A DNA stretch of 64,000 bases from Wuchereria bancrofti (Eukaryota > Nematoda > Chromadorea > Rhabditida > Onchocercidae). The notes beneath the pieces are model-generated. The model was not told where the DNA came from. It saw nothing but the letters and a program-made list of their open reading frames with translations, and ran no database searches. Location of the stretch: assembly GCA_005281725.1 (NCBI GenBank), contig SSBO01000012.1, forward strand, positions 1,532,194-1,596,193, written 5' to 3'. Numbering within the stretch: position 1 is the stretch's first letter; every line of letters begins with the position of its first letter. A program made the position numbers and the translations under genes. Below are positions 53,551 through 64,000 of this stretch, in pieces.

Positions 53551-53574
53551 AGGAGAGAGAGAGAGAGAGAGAGG
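53551..53574. repeat. (GA)n microsatellite
   Basis: aggagagagagagagagaga continuing to gaggg; simple dinucleotide repeat in non-coding DNA. Confidence 0.9.
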
Positions 53575-55562
53575 GAAACGAAAGAATAAAAGAATGATAA
53601 AAAATGTTTTTTTTTTTTGAAATTATAACTATAAAATTGTTTTTGACATAAAAAATTTGTTAATTTACTTGTTTTTTTTTTCTTTACTTTGTTTTATTCC
53701 TTTTTTTTTCAGTTTTTATTTTATTATTATTTTTTTCTAATCTAGAATAATTAATAAAATTGTTTTCAGCAAAATAATGAAAACAGTAAAATTAACATGA
53801 AAATGACGAATAAAAACAAAAAGTGCGAGAGATAGGCTCTTATTGTTTAGAGGTCAAAGTGAAATTGAGAAAAAAAGTTTAGTTCAAAAATTAATAAAAC
53901 ATTCGTTTTTTTATTTCAATTGAAATTAATGCATATTTGTTTATTAAGTGGAAATAGTTTAATTGAATGATATTTTTCTTTTCTAATAATTATAGAATAC
54001 TTTACAATATGTCACAAGTATAAATAACAGTAAGTATAAAAAATAAAAGCGAAAAAGGAAAAAAAAATTGTTAAATGTTTGAAATATTTGTTAACGAATA
54101 AGTTAGTTTACCATTATCTTCAAATTTTTTTCTTTTTTCCTTTGTTTTTACCAAATAAATAATTTATCCCAATTTTAGAAATACTTTTTTAAAATATAAT
54201 TAATTGAGAAAAATAAAAATGAAAAAAACTAAGTAAAAAAAAAAGTAAAATAATCATTTTGAAATACTGTTGCACATATTACAAATTAGCAAAAGGAATG
54301 TGAAATCTACAGCAAACGGCGCTTCGAAAATTTTTATCTTATCTCTCTTTCTCTCTCTCTCTACCTTTCTCTCTCTTTATCCTTCTTATCACTAACTTTA
54401 CATGAACTAAAAAGAAAAAAAAAATTATCATTAATTGATTTTTGCAGTGTTCAGTTGCGTTTTGAAATTTGAGAAAAAAATAAGATAAAAAAAAACAAAG
54501 AAAAATATGAAATGAAATCAACAGAAAAAAAAAGAGAAAAGAAAAAAGCACTTTTGCAATGATTGTGAAAAATTCATTTGGTAAGCTTCTCATCATTTTC
54601 AATTTTTCAATTTCTATTAACTTTAAAAATTTCGTCTTTTTCTTCCGCATCCATCACACTAATCTTCGAAACATCTCATCTTTTGCATTTCCGTCACAAA
54701 TCATTTACAAGAAAGCAAAAAAACAGTGATTTATTTGAATGCATTTTAAAACTATTTCCAATATTCTTCACATTTGTATCAGTCTAAAAATTTAAATAAT
54801 TAAATTTAAATGTGTAAAAATAAAATTTATATTTGTAGTTTTAACAATTATAATAGTTGGCGAAAATTACTAATTAATAAGAAATGAAAAATGTTTCTCC
54901 GTCTTGTTTTTTTTTTAATTAGATATTTAGTTTATAAATAAATTTTTGATTACTTAACATTTAGAAAAATATCTTATTAATAATAATTAAAAAATAAAAT
55001 AGCTATGATAAAAGGAATAAAAATAAGCGAGAGAAAAAAAAAGCCTGAATATATATAATAAAAATGTATTTGTAACGATTTTTATATTTTTAACAATAAT
55101 TAATTAATTATATTATTTATAAATCAGTTAATTAATATGCGATGCATAAATCTTCTATGTAACGTATTTTAATTATTAATTTTAAAAGTATTATAAATGT
55201 TTTTATTTGTATTATAACAGAAAAACGAAAAAGTTTACTGATATTAGGATAAAATGTAAGATAAACTTTTCAGCTGCATTTAATGTTTCATTTTTTTTTT
55301 CCAACCTATAATCAAAAATACTTTTTCATTCTAATTTCTCAATTCTTTTTTCGTTTTTCTTTTAATTTTTTCTTTTTTTTTAAAAAAAGTTTTAAAAAAT
55401 CGCAAATTTTATAAATGCACATCACAGAACTTTTCTTTTTTATTGATATTTTTGCTATTCAAAATTGCAAAATCTAATTTGTTTTTATGTTACATATAGC
55501 TTTTTAGTTTGAATTTAATGCTAATTGAGTGTTGAATATCACAGAACTTTTCTTTTTTTTAC

Positions 55563-56739
55563 TGATATGTATATTTTTGATTTTTTTTTTTTTTTTTGCT
55601 TACTTGTTTGTTTGTTAATTTTTTTTTTTTTTGAATTCATTTGAAACATTTAAACTTTTTCCCATTTTTTTCTCTCTCTCCCTCTATCGCTATATTTTTC
55701 ATTCTCTTTCCCCTTCTCACTATTTCGTTTTTTTTTTTTGTAACTTTTTTTGGAAAAAATTATTCAATTTTTTTGCTTATCATCAAGTCATAATCTTATT
55801 TTTGAATTAAAAAAATATATTTATAGCATTTTTTTTTTCAAATATTTTTAAAATTATTTGCAATAAAGATAAAAGATAAGGTAAGAAGACAGAAAGAAAG
55901 AAAGAAAAAAATGATAAAATAATTAAATAATTGAAATTTTTTCAAAATTTATATTTAAAATTTATGCATATGTACAATTTTTTAAAGTAAACAAAAATAC
56001 ATCTAACTGTAATAAAAATTTTTCATTTCGATTGCATATTATAACTATAATATTTCAAGCTTTCCAGAAATACGAATAATTTCTTCGCCCTTTTTTTTAG
56101 ATTTGTTTTCATTGAATGTTGAAAATTCTGCTTGTTTCTTAGAATTTTCCACATTGAGATATTGCATGTGAAGTCGCTTGATAAGATCCAATGTTTCCAT
56201 TGATATTCGTCCTTTTAAATCATCAAAATTATCATTGATAGATGATTTAACTGATTCTTTGGACAATGATGTTGCATTTTCTTCTAAAACAAAAAAAGAG
56301 CGAATAATAATTCATTTAGGCTAAATTTCACCAAAGTTATTATCAAATTTATAATATTATTTAGAGCTAAATCTGTTTCAAAGGTAACAAAAATTTGCTT
56401 TAAATATAAAATTTTACTATAAAAGAAATAAGTGAATGAGATAATTTTATTCAACAATAAATTCATGAATATTTATGTCTAAATTCATTAAATCATATGA
56501 TTGAAATAATTATTTACGCCAACCTTAATTTTAATCAAATCTATTTAAATTACCTGTTTGTGACCAATCATCGTCTAATGTCCTCACAATGTTGCACATT
56601 GAAGAATTTACTGCCATCGAAGTTTGATTTAATTCGTTTTCACATGAATCATTTCTGAAAAGTATGAAAGATTAATTGAAAAAGATATTTAATGATTCAG
56701 CCGAAATTTCAACTCTATTATGAAAAATGATTTGAAAAG
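55563..56739. repeat. Direct repeat of about 1.18 kb, copy A, ending at the N at 56,740
   Basis: Matches 56,854-58,030 at a constant offset of 1,291 bases, with differences only near the T-rich start. Both minus-strand frames (56,045-56,266 and 56,284-56,466) have the same translation as those at 57,336-57,557 and 57,575-57,757. The copy stops abruptly at the N, whereas copy B continues into the rest of the gene. Confidence 0.93.
56045..56654 (-). pseudogene. Truncated second copy of exons 3-4 of the small secreted-protein gene (likely assembly artefact)
   Basis: Identical in translation to exons 3 and 4 of the gene at 57,336-59,029 (positions shifted by 1,291). Exons 1 and 2, including the signal peptide, are missing because the copy ends at the N at 56,740. 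No mutation separates it from the intact copy in the coding part, which fits an unmerged contig end better than an old pseudogene. Confidence 0.8.
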
Positions 56740-56853
56740 NGAAATGTCTTTTGAAAATTGTCAACTCTTGCAATTCTTTTTTTTTTTTTTTAAATAAGCT
56801 TACAAATTATCAACTTTTGCAATCTTATGAAAATTTCAATTTTTTTTTTTTTT

Positions 56854-58030
56854 TGATATGTTTATTTTTTTTTTTTTTTTTTTTTTTTTCTTACTTGTTT
56901 TTTTGTTAATTTTTTTTTTTTTTGAATTCATTTGAAACATTTAAACTTTTTCCCATTTTTTTCTCTCTCTCCCTCTATCGCTATATTTTTCATTCTCTTT
57001 CCCCTTCTCACTATTTCGTTTTTTTTTTTTGTAACTTTTTTTGGAAAAAATTATTCAATTTTTTTGCTTATCATCAAGTCATAATCTTATTTTTGAATTA
57101 AAAAAATATATTTATAGCATTTTTTTTTTCAAATATTTTTAAAATTATTTGCAATAAAGATAAAAGATAAGGTAAGAAGACAGAAAGAAAGAAAGAAAAA
57201 AATGATAAAATAATTAAATAATTGAAATTTTTTCAAAATTTATATTTAAAATTTATGCATATGTACAATTTTTTAAAGTAAACAAAAATACATCTAACTG
57301 TAATAAAAATTTTTCATTTCGATTGCATATTATAACTATAATATTTCAAGCTTTCCAGAAATACGAATAATTTCTTCGCCCTTTTTTTTAGATTTGTTTT
57401 CATTGAATGTTGAAAATTCTGCTTGTTTCTTAGAATTTTCCACATTGAGATATTGCATGTGAAGTCGCTTGATAAGATCCAATGTTTCCATTGATATTCG
57501 TCCTTTTAAATCATCAAAATTATCATTGATAGATGATTTAACTGATTCTTTGGACAATGATGTTGCATTTTCTTCTAAAACAAAAAAAGAGCGAATAATA
57601 ATTCATTTAGGCTAAATTTCACCAAAGTTATTATCAAATTTATAATATTATTTAGAGCTAAATCTGTTTCAAAGGTAACAAAAATTTGCTTTAAATATAA
57701 AATTTTACTATAAAAGAAATAAGTGAATGAGATAATTTTATTCAACAATAAATTCATGAATATTTATGTCTAAATTCATTAAATCATATGATTGAAATAA
57801 TTATTTACGCCAACCTTAATTTTAATCAAATCTATTTAAATTACCTGTTTGTGACCAATCATCGTCTAATGTCCTCACAATGTTGCACATTGAAGAATTT
57901 ACTGCCATCGAAGTTTGATTTAATTCGTTTTCACATGAATCATTTCTGAAAAGTATGAAAGATTAATTGAAAAAGATATTTAATGATTCAGCCGAAATTT
58001 CAACTCTATTATGAAAAATGATTTGAAAAG
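56854..58030. repeat. Direct repeat of about 1.18 kb, copy B
   Basis: Second copy of 55,563-56,739. It contains exons 3 and 4 of the small secreted-protein gene and runs on into exons 1 and 2. About 113 bases (56,741-56,853), rich in T tracts, separate the N from the first aligned base. Confidence 0.93.
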
Positions 58031-59029
58031 TTTCCACTGAATCCATTGTTATCACTAATATCAATTATAATTAATTTAAAATTTGTGATAAATTATAAAA
58101 AGTAAAGCAAACTATTCCGAAATACAAGTTTTAAATTAAAACTTACTTTCCAATTGTTATTTCGACATTTGCTTCCACTGAAAATTATAAATTTATACAA
58201 ATTTACTTTTTTTGTTAATCAAATAACTTTTTGACAATTTTAATATTTGAACAATGGTGTAAATGGTATTTATATAAATTTACTTTTTTTATTAATCAAA
58301 TAACTTTTTGACAATTTTAATATTTGAAAAGTCAATCAGATTTAATTGCTCATATGAAATTTGCATCTTTTACATTATATAATTCTAAAATTTTAAACTC
58401 CGTCAGCAATTTAAAAGAACTCTATTCTTTTGCTTTATGCTATCCCAAAAAGAAAAAAAATTCAAACAAATTACTTTTTAAAAATATTCCATAAAAATTT
58501 CTAGACTGTTGAAAAAGTTTTATTATTTGATAACAGTAATTTTTGTTAATGTATGATTGGAGGTGATAAGACGTATTGTTTACTTTAAAAAATGATTCAA
58601 AATATTGAAGTAATCAATTATAAAATTATTAAAAAAATATAATTTATCAACATATATATATATATATATATATGAAAATTAATTCGTTTCTTTTCCTCAT
58701 TTCTTGCACAATATCGTATCTGATAAATAGCACTTTTTTTTTCAAATTAATTTAAATGATTATAATTGCTATCTAAATTTTATAATTCCATTCAAATTCA
58801 AACGATAATTCTATCCTAGCAGCACACACATTTATAAATTAATTGTAGCATAATACTATATTGCTATTTATTAATTTATATTTTTTAAAACTAAACTACG
58901 TATCTAATTAAAATATAAATTAGTGTAATAAATTAAAAATAAAAAAGCAAAAAAAAATAACAAAAAAAAAAGTTTACCATTTGTAGTGATGAAGATAATA
59001 ATTAGAATGGATGAAAAAAGAAAATACAT
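57336..59029 (-). CDS. Small secreted protein, 140 aa, family unknown
   Basis: Four exons, 58978-59029, 58147-58177, 57845-57945 and 57336-57574, join in phase (423 nt) to 140 aa plus TAG. All introns are GT-AG (g|gtaaac, a|gtaagt, g|gtaatt donors). The first exon encodes MYFLFSSILIIIFITTN: a short start, then about 15 hydrophobic residues, continuing VEA|N in exon 2, a textbook signal peptide with a likely cut after Ala about residue 20. The mature part has two cysteines (NDSC and SSMC) about 18 residues apart, four N-glycosylation sequons (NDS, NQT, NSS, NAT), an acidic TLDDDW patch and a Lys-rich, helix-prone C-terminal half (DLIKRLHMQYLNVENSKKQA; KSKKKGEE). No membrane segment follows the signal. 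I do not recognise a family. The gene is AT-rich like its surroundings. Confidence 0.7.
58199..58327. repeat. Local tandem duplication, offset 77 bp, in intron 1 of the small secreted-protein gene
   Basis: About 52 bases around aatcaaataactttttgaca occur at 58,199-58,250 and again at 58,276-58,327 with one or two changes. Confidence 0.85.
58652..58673. repeat. (TA)n run
   Basis: Uninterrupted alternating AT of 22 bases in an intron. A similar interrupted run lies at 59,211-59,240, upstream of the secreted-protein start. Confidence 0.9.
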
Positions 59030-59717
59030 GTAAGTAAAAGTTTTTTTTCTTTGCTTTTTTTTGTGTTAAAATTTAAAAAAGTTTAATTTTGAAATTTATT
59101 TTCTACAAAAAGCATATAAAAATTATGACGAGAGAAAAACGAGAAATTTTGAGGGATAATAACGATGTGGTATGATTAGATGACTGATGATGAATGATGA
59201 TGTTTGCTACTATTATATATATATACATATATATATATACTTTTCAATTTGAAATGGATCATTTCAGTCAATAATCACTACTAGGATTAATCATTTATTT
59301 ATTATTGTCACATTTAAATCCTGTTCTCAATCTGTTAAAAGTCGTCTATCGTTTGTTTATTTGTTTATTTATTCAAATTATATGGAACAATTGTTAAATG
59401 TATGTAAATAAAATATAAATATATTACCTTTTCAATATTTACAAATATTCAATTCAATGAATGTTTTATTAATTCTAGAAATTATGATAAATTATATTTA
59501 TGTTGTAAAAGGAAAAAAAGTGGAAAAGAAAATTTTTAAAATTTTAATTAAAAAAGTTTTATTTTTTTTTTTGGTAATTTAAAATATGATAATTAATGAA
59601 TAGTAAGCAAATTTTTTAGCTTTTTCGATTTGTTATTTTGCTTTTTCCTTTTTTTCTTAATGAATGAAAGATATCTTAATGAATGGATCACTGAAACGAA
59701 AAAAAAAAAAGAAAAAT

Positions 59718-60975
59718 GATTTTTTCAAATGAAAATGGCACGTTAAAGTTGTATTGATTTAGAAAGCTTGTATAGCGTTAATTGTTAATTTTATGAAATT
59801 TAATTTTCTGTTAAATTTTAATCTTTTATTTTTGCAGAAAAAAACTGCTCTTTTTAGATGAAATTTTTCTGATTTTATTTTAAAAAATTATCATTGGAAA
59901 ATTAAATTTTTATCATTTTACTACTTTAATATTAAAAAAAAATTTTCCAAAAATGTTGCTTTGCCATAAATGGCATAAAAATTTATTATGCTTTTTTTTT
60001 AAAATAAAAATTTATGTTATTAAGAAGGAAAAAAAGTGAGTTGTATGAATTGTATGTGCATGTAAAAAAAAAGAACTATATGTCACATTGAAATATTAAT
60101 TTTTAAATTAAATTCGATTTCACAAAGTGACAAATTCGATTTTTTTACAAACAACAAATCATTGAATTATAATCACTAATGAATTACATTTAAATCCTAC
60201 CAGATAAATTGAATTTATCATGGTTAGCAAATGCTGATTTCAGCATCTTAATATTTGATAAGTTTAATCTTAAAGTAAATAATTTATAAAATTTTATGTT
60301 ACAAGAACAAATAACTGCATTATCAGAATGACAAATTTTGATGAAGAATAAATAATTACTTATAATTATATATATCATTTTGAAATATTAAAATTGACAT
60401 TTGTTGCTCTTTTTTTTTTTGCAGCTTATGAAGATATATTACTTTTTCGTAGTGTTTTGTGTTCATGACAATATGATAGCATAACAATGAATACAAAATA
60501 AACTTTTACTTAGTTTAATTCGTTTAATTTCAATACAAATATGATAATAACTGAATGGGATAACAAAATGATAGTAATAACATATTCAATAATTAACACC
60601 GATAAGATATAAAATTGAACAGTGTAATTTTTTTTTTTTTTTAAATTTTAATTTCAAACATTGAATACGGTATACATATAATTTAATTTATAAAAAAAAA
60701 ATATCAAAAAGAATCTCGTCGAAGAAGTGTTTCATTATGAACATTTGTGAAATTTGAATTAGTAGTTGTTAGTCCAATTAAAACTTTTTCATTTTTTGCT
60801 GTTATATTTCCAATAATATCAATTGTTACATGATTTTGCTCATTAAATTTGATAGTTTTTTCACATTTTCCTAATGGATTTCCAGTGATATCATTAGACA
60901 TGCAACCACCAACGATAATTTGACCATTTCCTGTTAAACCAATAATAATTGTTGTTGCTAAATGTGTTGTTGTTG
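59718..60975. repeat. 1,258-bp direct repeat, copy A, ending at the N at 60,976
   Basis: Begins gattttttcaaatgaaaatg and matches 60,977-62,234 at a constant offset of 1,259. It ends inside a (TTG)n microsatellite. It carries a truncated 3' end of the triple-motif gene (stop at 60,704). Confidence 0.95.
60704..60975 (-). pseudogene. Truncated second copy of the 3' end of the triple-motif gene (likely assembly artefact)
   Basis: The last 90 or so codons repeat the C-terminus at 61,963-62,234 without change, then run into the N at 60,976. Upstream of the N the frame is meaningless. It should not be annotated as a separate gene. Confidence 0.85.
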
Positions 60976-60976
60976 N

Positions 60977-62234
60977 GATTTTTTCAAATGAAAATGGCAC
61001 GTTAAAGTTGTATTGATTTAGAAAGCTTGTATAGCGTTAATTGTTAATTTTATGAAATTTAATTTTCTGTTAAATTTTAATCTTTTATTTTTGCAGAAAA
61101 AAACTGCTCTTTTTAGATGAAATTTTTCTGATTTTATTTTAAAAAATTATCATTGGAAAATTAAATTTTTATCATTTTACTACTTTAATATTAAAAAAAA
61201 ATTTTCCAAAAATGTTGCTTTGCCATAAATGGCATAAAAATTTATTATGCTTTTTTTTTAAAATAAAAATTTATGTTATTAAGAAGGAAAAAAAGTGAGT
61301 TGTATGAATTGTATGTGCATGTAAAAAAAAAGAACTATATGTCACATTGAAATATTAATTTTTAAATTAAATTCGATTTCACAAAGTGACAAATTCGATT
61401 TTTTTACAAACAACAAATCATTGAATTATAATCACTAATGAATTACATTTAAATCCTACCAGATAAATTGAATTTATCATGGTTAGCAAATGCTGATTTC
61501 AGCATCTTAATATTTGATAAGTTTAATCTTAAAGTAAATAATTTATAAAATTTTATGTTACAAGAACAAATAACTGCATTATCAGAATGACAAATTTTGA
61601 TGAAGAATAAATAATTACTTATAATTATATATATCATTTTGAAATATTAAAATTGACATTTGTTGCTCTTTTTTTTTTTGCAGCTTATGAAGATATATTA
61701 CTTTTTCGTAGTGTTTTGTGTTCATGACAATATGATAGCATAACAATGAATACAAAATAAACTTTTACTTAGTTTAATTCGTTTAATTTCAATACAAATA
61801 TGATAATAACTGAATGGGATAACAAAATGATAGTAATAACATATTCAATAATTAACACCGATAAGATATAAAATTGAACAGTGTAATTTTTTTTTTTTTT
61901 TAAATTTTAATTTCAAACATTGAATACGGTATACATATAATTTAATTTATAAAAAAAAAATATCAAAAAGAATCTCGTCGAAGAAGTGTTTCATTATGAA
62001 CATTTGTGAAATTTGAATTAGTAGTTGTTAGTCCAATTAAAACTTTTTCATTTTTTGCTGTTATATTTCCAATAATATCAATTGTTACATGATTTTGCTC
62101 ATTAAATTTGATAGTTTTTTCACATTTTCCTAATGGATTTCCAGTGATATCATTAGACATGCAACCACCAACGATAATTTGACCATTTCCTGTTAAACCA
62201 ATAATAATTGTTGTTGCTAAATGTGTTGTTGTTG
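60977..62234. repeat. 1,258-bp direct repeat, copy B, starting after the N at 60,976
   Basis: Second copy of 59,718-60,975. At its right end it continues through the full microsatellite into the rest of the triple-motif gene, so this is the intact copy. Confidence 0.95.
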
Positions 62235-63448
62235 TTGTTGTTGTTGTTGATGATGATGAACTATTATCAGTTCTATTAGCAATTATTAATTCACCATTAA
62301 CAGTTATACCAGTAATAACTTCATTGCTATTTGTTTGTTTAACATTCTCATGTTGCTCATTTAAATAATCGTCCAAATTTTGTGATTGTGATAATATTGA
62401 TAATGATGAAATGACTCCTTCATTGATAATTGATTCATTTTCTTCTTTGTTGCATAATTTTTTATTGATTGCCATGCTTAAACCATCAATAATTATCTGT
62501 CCATCTTGCATCAAACCCGTTATAATCGGTTTGCCTGAATGATAATCATCAGTAAATGTTTGTTTAACATTATCAGCAATATTTGTATCAGATAAATTAA
62601 AATCAGATATTGTAAAATTGAATAAATTTTCAGTAGTATAACCAAATAATGGTGCATGCTGAATGCATGATATGTTATTACTATCATCATGTTCTAAAAT
62701 ATTTGAAAGCATTTCATCATAATGAATATTATCAGTATTGCTCATTTCGAAATCATTGGAAATCGTAAATGATGCGCCAAATTCATGATTGAAAGTATAA
62801 TTAGTATTATCAAATGATGATGTTCCATTTGAAATTTGCTCATCATTGGAAGGATTGAATTGTTGAAATGGTTCAATTAAGTTGATCATTTGCTGTTCCG
62901 AATGATATTCTTTCATATTGTTTAGTATTTCCATTTGATCAACAAATGTTGAACATTGTTCTGCTTCATTGAATGTAATAGTTGGTATTGAATTTTGTTG
63001 TGTATTATTATTTATTACAGATAAAGCTAGATGCTCGATATTTCGCGGAATTAATGATTCATTACTGAAATATTGATTTGAATCAATTGTTTGAATTAAT
63101 GCTTCGTCCATTTTCATCATGTCTGATGAATTAGCTGAAGATGATGAAGCATTTTGTGTTGTCATATGAAATGATGTTGTTGGATCTGAAAAAAGAAAAA
63201 AATAAAATAAAATAAACAAGAATTTTCTTTTTTTGTTTTTACATTTAAAAAATTTGAAAAATAAGTTAAATGATAAAGTGACCACAAGATTTCGTTTTTA
63301 ATTTAAATTCATTAAAATATTTAAACTGTATGAAACTTACGATGAGGTGATTGCACAAATTGAACTTTATAGACAAATTTACGATGACGTACGTCAATCA
63401 CTGAATCTTCTTCCTCTTCTTCTTCTTCTTCCTCTTCTTTTTTTTCAA
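61963..63448 (-). CDS. Asn/Ser/Thr-rich protein with a motif repeated three times (5' partial)
   Basis: Two exons, 63341-63448 and 61963-63185, splice in phase (c|gtaagt donor at 63,340; ttttttcag-type acceptor before 63,185) into at least 442 residues ending LLRRDSF. The upstream exon begins mid-codon after an AG acceptor, so further 5' exons exist beyond 63,448 or outside the window. It starts with EKK and ten Glu, then VIDVRHRKFVYKVQFVQSPH. The large exon is low-complexity and acidic, with about a dozen potential N-glycosylation sequons. A short motif recurs: IITGLMQDGQIII, VITGITVNGELII and IIIGLTGNGQIIV, roughly 40-70 residues apart. A Ser5-Thr8 tract is encoded by a trinucleotide repeat at 62,225-62,262. 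No signal peptide or known domain is visible in this part. The open frame extending to 63,285 is intron, not coding. Function unknown. Confidence 0.75.
62225..62262. repeat. Coding trinucleotide repeat (TTG)n(TGA)n
   Basis: Reads ttg repeats then tga repeats on the plus strand, encoding the Thr and Ser tracts of the triple-motif protein on the minus strand. Copy A of the 1,258-bp repeat breaks off inside this array, which suggests why assembly failed here. Confidence 0.9.
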
Positions 63449-64000
63449 CTGAAACAATTTAGAAAATGTTTTTTTCTTTTTTAGAAACAAATGCTTTTTT
63501 CTTTTTAATAAGGAATTAGGCTAAAATTATGAAAGAGAGAGGGAGAGAGAGAAAAAAAATTGTCATCTCAGATTTCATTAAATTTAGTGAAATTATTTTT
63601 AAAAAAAAAGGTAAAATATTTTAATAGTTGTTTTTTCTTAATTCCAATAATTAATTAGACTAAAATTAAGATTATATTTGTTAAAATAATATGATATGAA
63701 TAAATGTTTCATATAAAGTTTCCCGATGAGTAAATCAGTTACTATAATGGTTGAATGTAAAGATTAAGTTTCAATAAATGATAACATTTCATACGATATT
63801 ATCGAAGTGTATGTTATCATAACGAAAATAAATAATTATTTTCAACAAATATTTTTAACTATGCTTACAAATTAATAAGATTAATGCTACCTATTTCGAA
63901 ATAATTTCTGATAATGTTAATTGATAATAATTGTTCAATAAATGATTCCCAATAATGTTAACCGTATTCAGTCTAATGAATGATTGACCTATTTCTCAGT
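63449..64000. other. Right end of the window, intronic or upstream of the triple-motif gene
   Basis: AT-rich, with a (GA)n stretch at about 63,534-63,551. The gene's preceding exon must lie here or beyond the window, but no exon with matching phase could be supported. Confidence 0.4.

Larger units (their letters stand above)
52009..57335. other. Low-complexity region without a supported gene
   Basis: Contains a second AAT-type array (about 52,104-52,250), a (GA)n run (53,551-53,574), C/T tracts (54,343-54,380 and 55,670-55,690), long T tracts and the artefactual duplicate 55,563-56,739. The open frames at 52,039-52,234 and 54,339-54,650 are translations of simple repeats. I see no gene that I can support apart from the duplicated exons described separately. 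Confidence 0.5.
59030..61962. other. Region between the secreted-protein gene and the triple-motif gene
   Basis: AT-rich spacer on paper 2.9 kb long, but about 1.26 kb of it is the probable artefact copy 59,718-60,975. Apart from the duplicated gene end (60,704-60,975) no coding segment is seen. Confidence 0.5.

Noticed and set aside
54339..54650. 103-codon minus-strand frame rich in Lys, Phe and Arg
   Set aside because: Made of C/T and A-tract low-complexity sequence; no supporting exons.
56045..56466. A second gene or gene-family member resembling the small secreted protein
   Set aside because: Sequence is the same as 57,336-57,757 and stops at an N; treated as an unmerged contig end.
63186..63285. 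Start codon at 63,285 giving a 440-aa single-exon protein with a hydrophobic N-terminus
   Set aside because: The first 33 codons are a T/A-rich intron; an AG acceptor before 63,185 joins in phase with a Glu-rich exon at 63,341-63,448, so the apparent hydrophobic leader is not a signal peptide.
1..64000. CRISPR arrays, prokaryotic operons, insertion sequences, tRNA, rRNA and spliced-leader RNA genes
   Set aside because: None was recognised by eye on either strand. A covariance-model scan would be needed to exclude small RNA genes fully.

Overview
The window is nuclear DNA of a eukaryote, most probably a clade III (spirurid) nematode and quite likely a filarial worm. It is very AT-rich. Genes are cut into many short exons with TTTCAG-type acceptors and mostly short introns, and the recognisable proteins (filamin, dynactin p150, a Tex/SRBD1-type RNA-binding protein, a Cys-loop channel) are animal proteins. 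The nematode assignment is inference from splice-site style and protein flavour; no species-level marker was seen. Nothing prokaryotic, viral or transposon-derived was recognised.

Layout, left to right. 48-1,657 (+): the last three exons of a gene with an aerolysin-fold-like C-terminal region; its 5' part is outside the window. 3,038-18,631 (-): a complete filamin gene (fln-1), 40 exons and 2,192 aa by my hand splicing. 18.6-26.2 kb: a gene-poor stretch with a G-quadruplex motif, a TG/TA microsatellite and one short unexplained ORF. 26,342-31,873 (-): SRBD1/Tex-like protein, 17 exons, 740 aa. 32,818-35,260 (-): an unrecognised 8-exon gene of 245 aa, same strand and upstream of SRBD1, so the two could share a transcript. 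36,454-45,600 (+): dynactin p150Glued (dnc-1), 31 exons, 1,266 aa. 46,531-52,008 (-): a divergent Cys-loop ligand-gated ion channel subunit, 9 exons, 429 aa. 52.0-57.3 kb: low-complexity sequence without a gene I can support. 57,336-59,029 (-): a small 4-exon gene for a 140-aa protein with a signal peptide. 61,963-63,448 (-): the last two exons of an Asn/Ser/Thr-rich protein with a motif repeated three times.

For all complete genes the spliced exons join in phase and the total length is a multiple of three, which is the main support for the models. The genes do not form one pathway. Filamin (actin crosslinking) and dynactin (microtubule motor adaptor) are cytoskeletal housekeeping genes that happen to be neighbours.

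An important caution concerns the right third. The sequence contains three single N bases (50,843; 56,740; 60,976), and each sits at the end of a direct duplication of 159 bp, about 1.18 kb and 1,258 bp. These look like contig ends that overlap but were joined without merging, so the extra partial gene copies there are probably artefacts. The most interesting new items are the small secreted-protein gene, the triple-motif protein, the unrecognised 245-aa gene and two GC-AG introns.
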